This document shows, one piece after another, positions 24,701-33,307 of a DNA stretch of 64,000 bases. The DNA comes from Listeria sp. PSOL-1 (GTDB taxonomy: Bacteria; Bacillota; Bacilli; Lactobacillales; Listeriaceae), in the NCBI RefSeq assembly GCF_902806445.1, contig NZ_LR760298.1:1426001-1490000 (forward strand), read 5' to 3'. The position numbers and the translations under genes are program-made. The notes under the pieces are model-generated. The model made no database searches, had not been told where the DNA came from, and worked only from the letters and a program-made list of their open reading frames with translations. How positions within the stretch are numbered: position 1 is the first letter of the stretch; the number at the start of each line of letters is the position of its first letter.

Positions 24701-26149
24701 TGGAATAGCGGCCTCACCGTATAATCCTTTTTTAATGTCATTACTTAATTCTTCTCTTGAACCGTTGTTATCTGAATCTTTATCTTGAGAGGCCATCCAA
24801 GAAATAACTCCACCAAGGTGATTCTTTTTAACAAAGTTTGCTTTTTCTGTAACAGATTCTTCATTATCGAAAGTAAAGAATTGTTTTGTTGTTTCACTGT
24901 ATAAATAAGGGGCTTTAGCTATATCATCCCAATATTCTTTTAGTGAAGGATCTTTCGCTTTTAACTCATCAATTTTACGGTAAGACCAAACGCCACCACG
25001 TCGTCCTCCGTCACCACTTTTCACGGGTGCTTCATTGATCGCTCCACGTGTAGGCGAGTTGTCAGCATCTTTCGCCGTTAAAGCGGCGTTTTGGAACAAG
25101 CCTGGATGTGCGGGGTCATTTCCTTTTTCAACAGAATCCCAACCACGTGTGTACATTGCTGCTCCAATTACCACTTTATCCATTTGAACATTTTTACTTT
25201 TCAGATAGTCTACTGCTGCTTCAATTGAAAAGCCTGTAGGATCATTCGGATTTGTATATAATGCGGTTTGGTGTCCAGACTTTTCTCCCCATGCTCCGTT
25301 CATATCGTAAGTCATCATATTACCAAAATCGATAATGTTAAATAATTTTGCTACATCTACTGAAGCTTCTAGTTGTGTTTTTGTTCCTGGTAATGCGGTA
25401 CTTAGTTCATAAGTTTTGTCTTCTTTTGTACCAAGTTTATCTAAACCATCACGAATATCTTGCATTAACTTAATATAGTTATCGCGATCTTCTGGACGAG
25501 CGTTAGGTGTTCCTTCGTCATTTTTATTGTCAACAGTATCTCCTTGTCGTACGCTTGTTGGATATTCCCAATCGATATCGACAAAATCCATGCCTGTGTA
25601 TTTAACAAATTTCATAATATTTTCTACAAATTTAGCGCGTTTTGTTGGATTGGCTGCAACCTCGGAGAAGTCTCCTGATTTCGACCAACCACCAATAGAA
25701 ATTCCTAGTTTCATGTTAGGGTGTTGTTCTTTAATCGCTGCTAGAGCTGGAATCGCACCTGAAAGTGCATCTCCCCAAGTATTACCAGAACCAACTGGAT
25801 TTCCAAATGCAGCATCTTTATCTGTTAATTGTAAGTTCCCGTTTGAATCAAAATCTAAGAAAGCAAAATTCAAGTGAGTATACAAATCAGCAGGGATATC
25901 TTTTGGATAATAATTACCTTGTCCACCCCATACTGACCAATCCCCGTAGTACATAACGTTTCGGTAAGGCACAGTTGTTTTTGCGTTTTCTTGTTTTTTT
26001 GTTTCAATATTTACAACTTGATTAGAAGTTGTATTTTCTTTCGCAGCTGCTACAATAGGCGACACACCATTGATTGCCGTCATTGACAACATCCCTACTG
26101 TTAGAGTTATGTTTAGATACTTGCTTAAGCCTTTTTTCTTTTGGTTCAT
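21746..26149 (-). CDS. Multidomain chitinase with two GH18 domains, FN3 and two CBM5/12 modules
   Basis: 1467 residues. Order: signal peptide (1-35); GH18 A (about 60-480, MDFVDIDWEYP); beta-sandwich linker (490-620); four Ig-like DUF5011-type domains (about 625-945, each with DG.G.DITSKI); GH18 B (about 955-1265, IDFDVEGGAMD with Glu as acid/base); FN3 (about 1280-1370); and two C-terminal CBM5/12 chitin-binding modules (about 1375-1467), each with AKWWT. It is secreted and degrades chitin. Two different catalytic barrels in one chain suggest endo plus processive action. It has four Ig domains where the neighbouring copy has two, and CBM5/12 where that copy has ricin-type lectins, so the modules have been swapped. 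Confidence 0.93.
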   Translation of the reverse strand: MNQKKKGLSKYLNITLTVGMLSMTAINGVSPIVAAAKENTTSNQVVNIETKKQENAKTTVPYRNVMYYGDWSVWGGQGNYYPKDIPADLYTHLNFAFLDFDSNGNLQLTDKDAAFGNPVGSGNTWGDALSGAIPALAAIKEQHPNMKLGISIGGWSKSGDFSEVAANPTKRAKFVENIMKFVKYTGMDFVDIDWEYPTSVRQGDTVDNKNDEGTPNARPEDRDNYIKLMQDIRDGLDKLGTKEDKTYELSTALPGTKTQLEASVDVAKLFNIIDFGNMMTYDMNGAWGEKSGHQTALYTNPNDPTGFSIEAAVDYLKSKNVQMDKVVIGAAMYTRGWDSVEKGNDPAHPGLFQNAALTAKDADNSPTRGAINEAPVKSGDGGRRGGVWSYRKIDELKAKDPSLKEYWDDIAKAPYLYSETTKQFFTFDNEESVTEKANFVKKNHLGGVISWMASQDKDSDNNGSREELSNDIKKGLYGEAAIPNTVEANKSDLDLGLDVSVTTTDNGKKGFSFTMNNNETKSSEGEALALAKAYYSTIKKGKLIITLKDGSTLSKGDYKAGNVTAKDGKTYVEFSSTYDGKAIEPGASYELKLASDKESSVNENNIEKVELEQYYDVNTKLASQVLYGDDSHVNNEPVLSGVQDKTIYINDSFDPLAGVTAADKEDGDLTSKIKVDGSVNTKEAGVYTLVYTVSDSEGATTKATRKITVNKVSALVISGIKDTEISMGDTFDKLAGITAKDGKGKDITSKIKVSGTVDTNVAGTYTLTYSVTDDYNQTSEAKRQITVSPVAAPVISGVKDTTISMGDTFDKLAGVTAKDGKGKDITSKIKVSGTVDTNVAGTYTLTYSVTDDYNQTSEAKRQITVSPIAAPVISGAKDVTINVGDDFNPLTGVTAKDGKGQDITSKINVSGKVDTKVAGAYKLTYSVTDSYNQTAKAERTVTVRDEAKADFGVGQGIEWPNQVVAPFVDDAAWMNDANYSNNGAPNIQKLSSESGVKFFNLGFIQSSGGTKDGKLNWGWAGLSALSEEGDTDQYKGIKKGIKELRDSGGDVTISFGGLNSGAFWTATQDTDVLYNTYKEIVDGYGLTRIDFDVEGGAMDYKQNQANAKAVKELQEKTGVKVTLTLPVMPSGLTVAGENVVKAYLEAGVELTNVNIMAMCYGESVPDYAQGSIEAIDNTKDQVKTAFKQYAKQTLSDSEAYGKVGVTPSIGFESSNHPYFSTEMMNKVVQHAKDKGLGMVAFWSMNRDAQIDGGQGKVENRYEFTDVAKQFTSEDNNDTDKPQQPQNLSVSNITQTSADVTWTESASKVGIAKYIVELSGAGQTKTFETSDLSYALTGLTANKTYTVKVIAEDRNGQKSEAAMTTFTTLAEDNDGTPAWNADTTYFGGEVVQYNGKKYTAKWWTQGDRPDQGGAYGPWAEMFDPADMEWNAERIYVGGEEVTYHGAKYRAKWWTLGNEPGASDVWEKL

Positions 26150-26183
26150 TAATAATTATCCTCCTAAATGTCCTTTTAAATAC

Positions 26184-26297
26184 ATTATATTTTTATTTTG
26201 AATTGTGTATTGTTTGCTTAAATTAAACAAACGTCTGATTGTTTTGAGCCATTTAGTACTCTAAATGGCTTATTAATACGCTACTATTCCGGAATAG
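26184..26297 (-). promoter_or_regulatory. Promoter region of the long chitinase with conserved palindrome
   Basis: TATAAT at 26184-26189, with CTATTCCGGAATAG at 26284-26297. Layout and spacing match the region upstream of the other chitinase, while much of the sequence between has drifted. That argues for selection on the palindrome. Confidence 0.6.
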
Positions 26298-26532
26298 CTA
26301 CTTAGTATATTATCAAAAAATAAATACATAAATTATAAAGCTTAATATAAAAACAACGAAAATGTGTCGAAATTCAAAACAAATATGTTTTTTTAGATAT
26401 TAATAGACAAAAATATATAAAATAATTGATTATGTGTCTGTTTAAATGTCTTTTTTAATAAAAAAAAGCTAGCGTTATCCACAAAAATTGCTAGTTAAGC
26501 TATTTTCCCTTCAAAATCATACTATATAGATA

Positions 26533-26578
26533 AAAGTTCACCTTTTTGTCACAATTATATTGTGATTCTTTGAACTTT
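26533..26578. promoter_or_regulatory. Nested palindrome upstream of the hydrolase
   Basis: Outer arms AAAGTTCA/TGAACTTT enclose TCACAAT-TAT-ATTGTGA, a perfect 7-3-7 inverted repeat (26549-26565). Its shape fits a Crp/Fnr-type or Rex-type dimer site, but the sequence matches neither consensus exactly. It lies about 220 bases before the hydrolase start. Confidence 0.45.
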
Positions 26579-26645
26579 CAAACTTCCTTTCATTCATTTT
26601 ATGCTAGCTTTAAAAGTGTCTTAATTAGAATAAACAAAATAATGT

Positions 26646-26655
26646 AGAGGAGGTG
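26646..26655 (+). promoter_or_regulatory. Orphan Shine-Dalgarno in the hydrolase leader
   Basis: AGAGGAGGTG is a near-perfect anti-SD complement but has no start codon at a proper distance. The hydrolase start is about 135 bases away with its own GGAGAGG. It could act as an mRNA 5'-end stabiliser, as described for STAB-SD elements of Bacillus cry genes. Confidence 0.4.
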
Positions 26656-26787
26656 TTATTCCTTTTTTTCATATTTACAGCAGAATCTGTTTATACAACG
26701 GGATAATATGAAGTAAAGATTATGCTTATAGACACAAAATAAAAAAGTTTATTCTATATAATAGACATTTAAAAAAATGTGGAGAGG

Positions 26788-28131
26788 ATGAAAAATTTGT
26801 TAATAAAAAAAATAATGGCTACTTTATGTGTAATGGGGATATTATTCAGTTCGATGCTTGGGGGACAAACTCCGGCATCTGCACAAGACATACAAGCAAA
26901 ATCATTAAGCCTTCACCAGCTCACTGAAAGTCTCGTAACACTTACATTTCGCGATCAACTATCTCCTGCAAAAAAAGAGGAAATTGTTAATCTTGTCGAA
27001 AACAAAGCAAACGTATATATAAATGAGAAAAACGCAAATAAACCAACTAATCTCAAAGACCTTGATCCAGATGCCTATGCACAAGTCGTTGAAAATCTAT
27101 TTAAAGATAACTTAGCTATAGTCGATTCGCCTGGAACTGCTTTAGTTGCTTTAGCTCTTATTGTCGCTGAGTGGGAATTTGATCGCACTTATTATGAAAC
27201 GCAGCAAGCTTTAGTGGATATAACATGGGCAACCTATACGATGTATGATTATGGATTTATCAGAAATAGTCTTCTAAACGCCATTTTACAACAATATAAT
27301 TACAACCCAATAAACCCTTCCCCATCTGGCTATGAAAAACGAACAGTAAATGTCCCAGAATTTGCAGGAAGTAGCCAAACGTTAAATCTATCAGGTTTTT
27401 ATAAAGATAATAATTCAGACACAACAATTGTTGCTATAGGCGGTTTTAGAGGAAATGGATGGCCTGATCCAACAGATGAAGATTTTGGACATGAAACCAA
27501 AATGTTAGAAAGCTTTGGCTATAATGTACTTCTAACTGAACCACGTGCATCTGGTGAAAGTGAGGGCGAGTTCATCACAATGGGATTTCACGAAAAGGAT
27601 GATTACACTGCTTTTATAAATGATGAGTTAGCTAAAAATCCACAACAGAAAATCGTCCTTTATGGTGGCTCCATGGGATCAAGTACAGCCTTAGGTTCGC
27701 TTGCCAATTCTTATTCTGATCAAGTAAAAGGTGTTATTTCTATTTCAGGCTATAAATCAATCAAAGCGGAACTAGATGACCTCTTAAACGCTCTTGAAAT
27801 AGATGCTACAACTAGATTATTAATTTTAACCAACTTAGAAAGCAGATATCTGATTCCTCGAGCAAATCTTAACTTGCAAGATGAAGTACCTATGCAAGGT
27901 GTTAAAAGCTCTGAGATCCCTAAACTATTTTTACACGGGGACGCTGATAAATTTGTGTTACCAGGCAATGCTGAGAGCTTAAAAGACAATGCAATTGGTG
28001 ATCAAAATTACCTGTATTATATACCTGGTGGTACACATAGTAATCTGTTCAGCAAAGATGGGACAGAAAATACTGCTTTCATAAAAGAACATATAGATCA
28101 GTTTCTAAACGACTTACCTCTTAAAAAATAA
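26788..28131 (+). CDS. Secreted alpha/beta hydrolase
   Basis: About 447 residues. A signal peptide (LCVMGILFSSML, cut near ASA) is followed by an alpha-helical N-terminal region of about 180 residues that I do not recognise, then an alpha/beta-hydrolase fold. The probable triad is the Ser in YGGSMGSS (nucleophile elbow GxSxG), the Asp in HGDADKFV, and the His in GGTHSNLF. This suggests an esterase or peptidase-like hydrolase acting outside the cell; the substrate is unknown. GGAGAGG lies directly against the ATG at 26788, too close for efficient use, while TTG at 26797 is at ideal spacing. Either may be the real start. Confidence 0.8.
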   Translation: MKNLLIKKIMATLCVMGILFSSMLGGQTPASAQDIQAKSLSLHQLTESLVTLTFRDQLSPAKKEEIVNLVENKANVYINEKNANKPTNLKDLDPDAYAQVVENLFKDNLAIVDSPGTALVALALIVAEWEFDRTYYETQQALVDITWATYTMYDYGFIRNSLLNAILQQYNYNPINPSPSGYEKRTVNVPEFAGSSQTLNLSGFYKDNNSDTTIVAIGGFRGNGWPDPTDEDFGHETKMLESFGYNVLLTEPRASGESEGEFITMGFHEKDDYTAFINDELAKNPQQKIVLYGGSMGSSTALGSLANSYSDQVKGVISISGYKSIKAELDDLLNALEIDATTRLLILTNLESRYLIPRANLNLQDEVPMQGVKSSEIPKLFLHGDADKFVLPGNAESLKDNAIGDQNYLYYIPGGTHSNLFSKDGTENTAFIKEHIDQFLNDLPLKK

Positions 28132-28140
28132 ACTGCAAAC

Positions 28141-28179
28141 AAAACACTCCGTTTCAATGAATTAGAAACGGAGTGTTTT
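28141..28179 (+). terminator. Terminator of the hydrolase gene
   Basis: AAAACACTCCGTTTC pairs perfectly with GAAACGGAGTGTTTT, followed by T residues. Confidence 0.9.
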
Positions 28180-28255
28180 TTAGTCAAATGAATTTTTCTT
28201 TCCATTAAAAAGCCCATTTTACTTTCTTATACAAAAAGTAAAACCGGTTTTTAAA

Positions 28256-28897
28256 TTAGAATTTTTGAGCACTTTCATAAGCGAGTTTTTCTGCTGCTGC
28301 AACAATTTCATCTTTTTTACTTGGATCGTGGTCAACGCCTTCAATAAAAATAGTCGGTTCTGTTTTGACACCAATAAAATTTAAAACCGTATTAAGATAA
28401 GGCTCCCCGTGAGAGAAATTAACATCCATATTAGAATATACACCGCCACTACCATGGATTTGAATCGCTTTTTTATTTTTAAGCAAACCAATAGGGCCTT
28501 TTTCCGTATACTTAAATGTTTTTCCCGCTACAACGATTGTATCAATATACGCTTTTAACAACGGTGGTACGCCAAGATTCCAAAGCGGCGAAGCGATGAT
28601 ATATTTGTCAGCATCCACAAACTGATCCGTTAGCGCATTAAATTCGGTTAATTTTTCTTGTAAGGGCTTTTCTAATTCCTCAAAATCTTTTCCTGCTCGT
28701 AAATCAGCACCAGCTGTTAGAAGATCTAAATCAATGAGTGGGATATTCATTTTATAAAGATCAAGCGTAATCACTTCATCTGCTGGATTTTTTTCTTGAT
28801 ATGCTTTTACAAATGTATTCGCTACTTGTGTACTTCTTGAAGCGGTATCAGCGAGTGGAGAAGCTTTTATAAATAAAACTTTTGCCAAATTTTTCAC
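28256..28897 (-). CDS. azoR: FMN-dependent NADH:quinone oxidoreductase / azoreductase
   Basis: 213 residues of flavodoxin-like fold. The N-terminal KVLFIKASPLADTASRST is the FMN phosphate loop of AzoR enzymes. SPLWNLGVPPLLKAYIDTI is the conserved dimer and FMN motif, and GSGGVYS contacts the isoalloxazine. It reduces quinones and azo compounds by two electrons using NADH, protecting against thiol-specific stress. It is cytosolic and monocistronic. A weak AAGGTG precedes the ATG. The family call is firm; the physiological substrate is not known. Confidence 0.92.
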   Translation of the reverse strand: MKNLAKVLFIKASPLADTASRSTQVANTFVKAYQEKNPADEVITLDLYKMNIPLIDLDLLTAGADLRAGKDFEELEKPLQEKLTEFNALTDQFVDADKYIIASPLWNLGVPPLLKAYIDTIVVAGKTFKYTEKGPIGLLKNKKAIQIHGSGGVYSNMDVNFSHGEPYLNTVLNFIGVKTEPTIFIEGVDHDPSKKDEIVAAAEKLAYESAQKF

Positions 28898-29022
28898 CTT
28901 CTAAAATTAAATTTCACTTGCCTTTTTATCATAATCGCTTTAAACGAACTCGTCAACGATCTGGTCTTAAAAAAATTTCATTGACTTTTTCATAAAGATT
29001 GTTAAAATAAATACAGAATTCC

Positions 29023-29072
29023 TTAGTGTATTATCTTAAGGTAATACACTAACTTATTTTCAATACACTAAA
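29023..29072 (+). promoter_or_regulatory. Triple AATACACTAA operator before manR
   Basis: TTAGTGTATTA (29023-29033), TAATACACTAA (29042-29052) and AATACACTAAA (29062-29072) are spaced about 19-20 bases centre to centre, roughly two helical turns. They lie between a probable promoter (TTGACT near 28981) and the manR start. The same motif occurs twice before the PTS operon, so both units probably share a regulator. Confidence 0.6.
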
Positions 29073-29082
29073 AGGAGCCTAA

Positions 29083-31896
29083 ATGATGAAACGCATTGAT
29101 AAAATTTATCAATACTTAGAACAAGAGTCTACTGACCAAGCGTTTGAAGCAGATCTCTTAGAAAGCTCCGGGTTCACTGCCACATCGATTGCCGATGCCC
29201 TGCAAATTTTACGCAACAATGTAAGCATGGAATTAAATGAACTACATCGACAAGGGCGAATTGTCAAAGTACTTGGGCGACCTGTTCAATATTTTTCTCG
29301 CACCAAAATTGAACAAGCGCTACAACGTTCCCTTGATGATGAGGAAGTAACATTTAACTCCACCGAGGAACTATTAAAAGAGATGCTCCCAACTGCAACA
29401 AACCAGAGCCCTTTTGACGATTTAATTGGTGCTAGTGAAAGTTTACGTACACCCGTCGAGCAAGCAAAAGCAGCTGTTCTTTATCCCCCAAGCGGTCTTC
29501 ATACACTTATTCTTGGACAAACTGGTGTTGGGAAAACACTTTTTGCGAATCTAATGTATCGTTATGCCCAACATGCCAAACGCTTGGCTGATGACTCTCC
29601 CTTTATCATTTTCAATTGCGCTGATTACTATAATAATCCGCAATTGCTAATGTCGCATATTTTTGGCCATATCAAAGGTGCATTTACTGGTGCTGATGAT
29701 GAAAAAGAAGGTCTTGTTGAAAAAGCAGATGGCGGTATCCTTTTTCTTGATGAGATTCATCGCCTCCCTCCAGAAGGACAAGAAATGATTTTTTATCTGA
29801 TGGACTCTGGCTCTTATAATAAACTTGGTGAAACCGATCGAAAGCGCAAATCAAATGTTTTAATTATCGGAGCAACAACAGAGGATCCTGATTCTTCTCT
29901 ACTCAAAACATTTGTCAGACGGATTCCAATTATTATTTCACTTCCTTCATTAGAAGAGCGTACGGCAAAAGAACGTGTTGAACTATTAAGCTATCTTTTA
30001 TCAAATGAGGCCCATCGTGTCAATAAACCGATTCGCATTGAGGATGAAGCGGCAAAGGCTCTACTTGGCAATACTGCTTCAGGTAATATCGGGCAACTAA
30101 AATCAAATATTCAACTTGTATGCGCGCAAGGCTTTTTAAACAGTTTTGATCAGCATGATGAAATCTTGATTGATTTTAAGACATTACCAATTAATATTAA
30201 AGATGGTTTCTTTCACTTTAGTGGTAGACGTAAGGAACTCCAAGAAATTTCAACATACCTTGAACCTTATACCCTTATCCAACCTGAAAAAAATAAACCT
30301 TTCATTGCTACTGATGAATATGAAGCCAATTTTAATTTATACAAAATTATAGAAGATAAAGCTGCGATTTTAATGGATCAAGGCGTACAAGATGACGACA
30401 TTAAGAAATTTATTACAATGGATATCGATATTCACTTAAACAGCTTCTACAATAAATTCAAAAATACCATTCAAACACGCGAAAACGTTTTAAAAATCGT
30501 AAATGAAGATATTTTAAATTTTGCAGAAGAAATGAAAGAACGAATCGAAGTCCGCTTTGGCAAAAAATTAAATGAACGCTTTTTACTTGCTTTTAGCCTC
30601 CACTTGACATCTTTTATCAAACGCGCCGAAAGTCATAAGCCGCTTAAATACACAAATATCAAAAATGTGATTAATGACAAACCTGAAGCTTACGAACTAT
30701 CTTGTTCCATTAAAGCAGACATTGAAGAAGCATTTAACATTCATGTCCCAAATATGGAAGTCATGTATTTAACGCTTTTAATCAGCTCGCTTCTTAAAGA
30801 ACAAGAAAATGCACGTGTAGCTATACTCGTAGCAACACATGGTAATAACACGGCATCTAGTATGGTTAATGTGGCGACGAAACTTCTTGGTGAAGGCCTC
30901 GTCAAAGGCGTTGACATGCCACTTGATCAAAGTCCTAAAGGAATCCTTGATCAACTAACAGAACTTACTAAAGAAATGGATATGGGCCGCGGTGCATTAC
31001 TTCTTGTTGATATGGGATCGCTCACAAGCTTTGCACCTGTCATTAGTGAACGCACTGGCATTGCTGTTCGTTCAATTGATATGGTCTCCACAGCAACTGT
31101 TATTGAAGCTGTACGCAAGTCTAACATTCTTGATATGGATTTAAGTGCTATCTATGATTCGTTAAAAGATTTTCGCGGATATGGTGGCTACGAACAAGAA
31201 AATCCTTCAGCTAATGAACAAAAACCTCACGCGATTGTCACCATTTGCGCAACGGGCGGCGGAACAGCTGAAAAATTACAACTTTTTATCGAGAATATTA
31301 TCGATACGATGACAACGGAGCCTATTAAAGTCATCCCTATCGGCGTCCACGAAATGAATCAACGCCTAGAAACCTTACAGAAAGAAAATGATATTTTAAT
31401 GGCGGTTGGCATCGAGAATCCCAAAATTCACATTCCCTTTATCCCTCTCGAAAAACTTTTCGCAAATGATGGGGAAGAACAATTAATCAATCTCGTGAAA
31501 CAGCGCAATATCTTCGTCAAACGCAGTGAAACAAATCGGATTGCAAAAGAAGTGATTGAAGATAGTTTAACCGAATTCCTAACCTATCTAAATCCGAAAA
31601 AAACGATGGATATCTTGATTGCATTTGAAAAAGAATTCGAACAATTAACAGATAAAAAACTAGATAATAGTTTTAAAATTAACTTATTAGTACACCTTGG
31701 TTGTGCGTTAGAGCGAATGGTATTAAATGATGGCCTCATTTATCGCGAAGAAAAATCAATGCTTGATACCGAATTATTTAATGCCCTTCAAAAAGTCAAT
31801 GATACAGTTATTAAACGAATCAATCTTTCTTTAACTGTTGATGAGCTTTGTTATATTTATGATACGATTCTTGAGGCCGATGCTATGTACGCTTGA
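29083..31896 (+). CDS. manR: LevR/ManR-family sigma-54-dependent PTS activator
   Basis: 937 residues. Order: N-terminal winged HTH (about 1-75); AAA+ sigma-54 activator domain with Walker A GQTGVGKT (145-152) and the sigma-54-contacting GAFTGA (199-204); a first PRD (about 450-570); an EIIA-Man-like domain ([16 protein letters not shown], with its phosphorylatable His); an EIIB-like region; and a second PRD at the C-terminus. Known LevR/ManR proteins activate mannose-family PTS operons, switched by phosphorylation from HPr and from the cognate EIIB. The -24/-12 promoter of the PTS operon just downstream is the clear target. The start could be either of two adjacent ATGs after AAAGGAG. Confidence 0.95.
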   Translation: MMKRIDKIYQYLEQESTDQAFEADLLESSGFTATSIADALQILRNNVSMELNELHRQGRIVKVLGRPVQYFSRTKIEQALQRSLDDEEVTFNSTEELLKEMLPTATNQSPFDDLIGASESLRTPVEQAKAAVLYPPSGLHTLILGQTGVGKTLFANLMYRYAQHAKRLADDSPFIIFNCADYYNNPQLLMSHIFGHIKGAFTGADDEKEGLVEKADGGILFLDEIHRLPPEGQEMIFYLMDSGSYNKLGETDRKRKSNVLIIGATTEDPDSSLLKTFVRRIPIIISLPSLEERTAKERVELLSYLLSNEAHRVNKPIRIEDEAAKALLGNTASGNIGQLKSNIQLVCAQGFLNSFDQHDEILIDFKTLPINIKDGFFHFSGRRKELQEISTYLEPYTLIQPEKNKPFIATDEYEANFNLYKIIEDKAAILMDQGVQDDDIKKFITMDIDIHLNSFYNKFKNTIQTRENVLKIVNEDILNFAEEMKERIEVRFGKKLNERFLLAFSLHLTSFIKRAESHKPLKYTNIKNVINDKPEAYELSCSIKADIEEAFNIHVPNMEVMYLTLLISSLLKEQENARVAILVATHGNNTASSMVNVATKLLGEGLVKGVDMPLDQSPKGILDQLTELTKEMDMGRGALLLVDMGSLTSFAPVISERTGIAVRSIDMVSTATVIEAVRKSNILDMDLSAIYDSLKDFRGYGGYEQENPSANEQKPHAIVTICATGGGTAEKLQLFIENIIDTMTTEPIKVIPIGVHEMNQRLETLQKENDILMAVGIENPKIHIPFIPLEKLFANDGEEQLINLVKQRNIFVKRSETNRIAKEVIEDSLTEFLTYLNPKKTMDILIAFEKEFEQLTDKKLDNSFKINLLVHLGCALERMVLNDGLIYREEKSMLDTELFNALQKVNDTVIKRINLSLTVDELCYIYDTILEADAMYA

Positions 31897-32028
31897 AAAA
31901 CATTTTTCTTTAATCTTGTTTATGCTCCTTCCCTTTAGGATAATATAAGTTTGTATACCTTTTTTTCAAGCCGCATTTAAATACGATAGCAATTTTTTAG
32001 TAAATCATTCATTACGACTTTATTTTCT

Positions 32029-32121
32029 TTAGTGTATTAAAAAAATAATACTCTATTCGTTTCATCACTGGCCATTGTGTGGGAGGACTGGTTTATAAGG
32101 CCTGAAAACCAATACACTAAA
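32029..32121 (+). promoter_or_regulatory. Two AATACACTAA-type operators before the PTS operon
   Basis: TTAGTGTATTA (32029-32039) and AATACACTAAA (32111-32121) stand in opposite orientation, about 82 bases apart. The second ends two bases before the -24 element. Binding at both could form a loop or block sigma-54 polymerase. The activator site of ManR itself may lie between them. Confidence 0.55.
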
Positions 32122-32123
32122 TG

Positions 32124-32138
32124 TGGCACGAAAATTGC
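32124..32138 (+). promoter_or_regulatory. Sigma-54 promoter of the mannose-family PTS operon
   Basis: TGGCACGAAAATTGC matches the -24/-12 consensus (TGGCAC-N5-TTGC) exactly. A leader of about 140 bases follows. It contains a loose inverted repeat (ACTAATGAACC near 32211 and an ATTAGT arm near 32246) but no gene. Confidence 0.92.
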
Positions 32139-32286
32139 TTACTACTATATGGGAATAAAAAACAAAGGGGGCGATTAAAAAGGGATGTAATTAGCTTTAG
32201 AATAGAAAACTAATGAACCTAATATATAAGATTCATAATTAGTTCTAGCTATTCAAAACAATAAAATTTATTTAGGAGGTAAGAAG

Positions 32287-33279
32287 ATGGTAGGAATTAT
32301 CCTCGCAACCCATGGGGAATTTGCTGAAGGTATATTGCAATCCGGGTCAATGATTTTTGGAGAGCAAGAAAATGTTAAAGCGATAACACTTATGCCAAGC
32401 GAAGGACCAGATAATGTCAAGGCAAAGATGGAAGAAGCTATCGCAGGCTTTGATAATCAAGATGAAGTACTATTCTTAGTCGACCTTTGGGGAGGGACAC
32501 CATTTAATCAAGCAAACAACTTATTTGAAGAACATAAAGATAAATGGGCAATCGTTGCCGGCTTGAATTTACCAATGTTGATTGAAGCCTATGCCTCACG
32601 CTTTACAATGGAATCAGCTCAGGAAATAGCCGCTCATATTATTGGTACTGGTAAAGAAGGTATCCGCGTTAAACCTGAAGAACTTGAGCCAAAAGATGCT
32701 GCACCTACCGCTGATGCTGCTACAGAACAGCCAAAAGAAGCACTTGCTAAAGGAACAGTTATCGGTGATGGTAAAATCAAGTTTGTCTTGGCGCGTATCG
32801 ATACACGCTTACTTCACGGGCAAGTCGCAACAGCTTGGACTAAATCAACCCAGCCTAATCGAATCATCGTTGTTTCTGATACTGTCTCTAAAGATGATCT
32901 TCGTAAAAAATTGATCGAACAAGCTGCTCCCCCTGGAGTTAAAGCAAATGTGGTTCCAATAAGCAAAATGATTGAAGTAGCAAAAGATACACGCTTTGGA
33001 AATACAAAAGCACTCTTATTGTTCGAAAATCCTGAAGATGTCCTTAGAGCTATTGAAGGCGGCGTTGATATCCAAGAAGTCAATGTTGGTTCAATGGCAC
33101 ACTCAGTAGGAAAAGTAGTAGTAAGCAAAGTTCTTTCTATGGGACAAGAAGACGTAGAAACTTTCGAAAAGTTAAAAGCAAAAGGCGTTAAGTTTGATGT
33201 TCGTAAAGTTCCTAACGATTCACGAGCAAACATGGAAGAAATTCTCAAACGTGCAAAATCCGAATTAAATGAAAGATAA
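32287..33279 (+). CDS. PTS mannose-family EIIAB component
   Basis: 330 residues: an EIIA-Man domain (1-130, phosphorylated at H9 in LATHGEF), an Ala/Pro-rich hinge (about 135-158), and an EIIB-Man domain with phospho-His H177 in RLLHGQV. It carries phosphate from HPr to the sugar, which EIIC and EIID move across the membrane. The fused AB form is typical of the glucose/mannose permeases of Listeria, lactobacilli and enterococci. TTAGGAGGT precedes the ATG. First gene of the operon. Glucose or mannose is the likely substrate by family, but specificity cannot be proved from sequence. Confidence 0.95.
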   Translation: MVGIILATHGEFAEGILQSGSMIFGEQENVKAITLMPSEGPDNVKAKMEEAIAGFDNQDEVLFLVDLWGGTPFNQANNLFEEHKDKWAIVAGLNLPMLIEAYASRFTMESAQEIAAHIIGTGKEGIRVKPEELEPKDAAPTADAATEQPKEALAKGTVIGDGKIKFVLARIDTRLLHGQVATAWTKSTQPNRIIVVSDTVSKDDLRKKLIEQAAPPGVKANVVPISKMIEVAKDTRFGNTKALLLFENPEDVLRAIEGGVDIQEVNVGSMAHSVGKVVVSKVLSMGQEDVETFEKLKAKGVKFDVRKVPNDSRANMEEILKRAKSELNER

Positions 33280-33307
33280 CAGGAAAAATTAAAACAGGAG
33301 GCCTATT

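Noticed and set aside
25527-25877. Antisense frames of 116 codons inside both chitinase genes (also 20815-21165)
   Set aside because: They mirror the coding sequence of the two paralogues, so their similarity follows from the sense genes; no ribosome site or promoter is seen.
32196-32262. Inverted repeat in the PTS leader as a riboswitch or antiterminator
   Set aside because: Pairing is imperfect and no alternative terminator stem or known aptamer pattern could be drawn.
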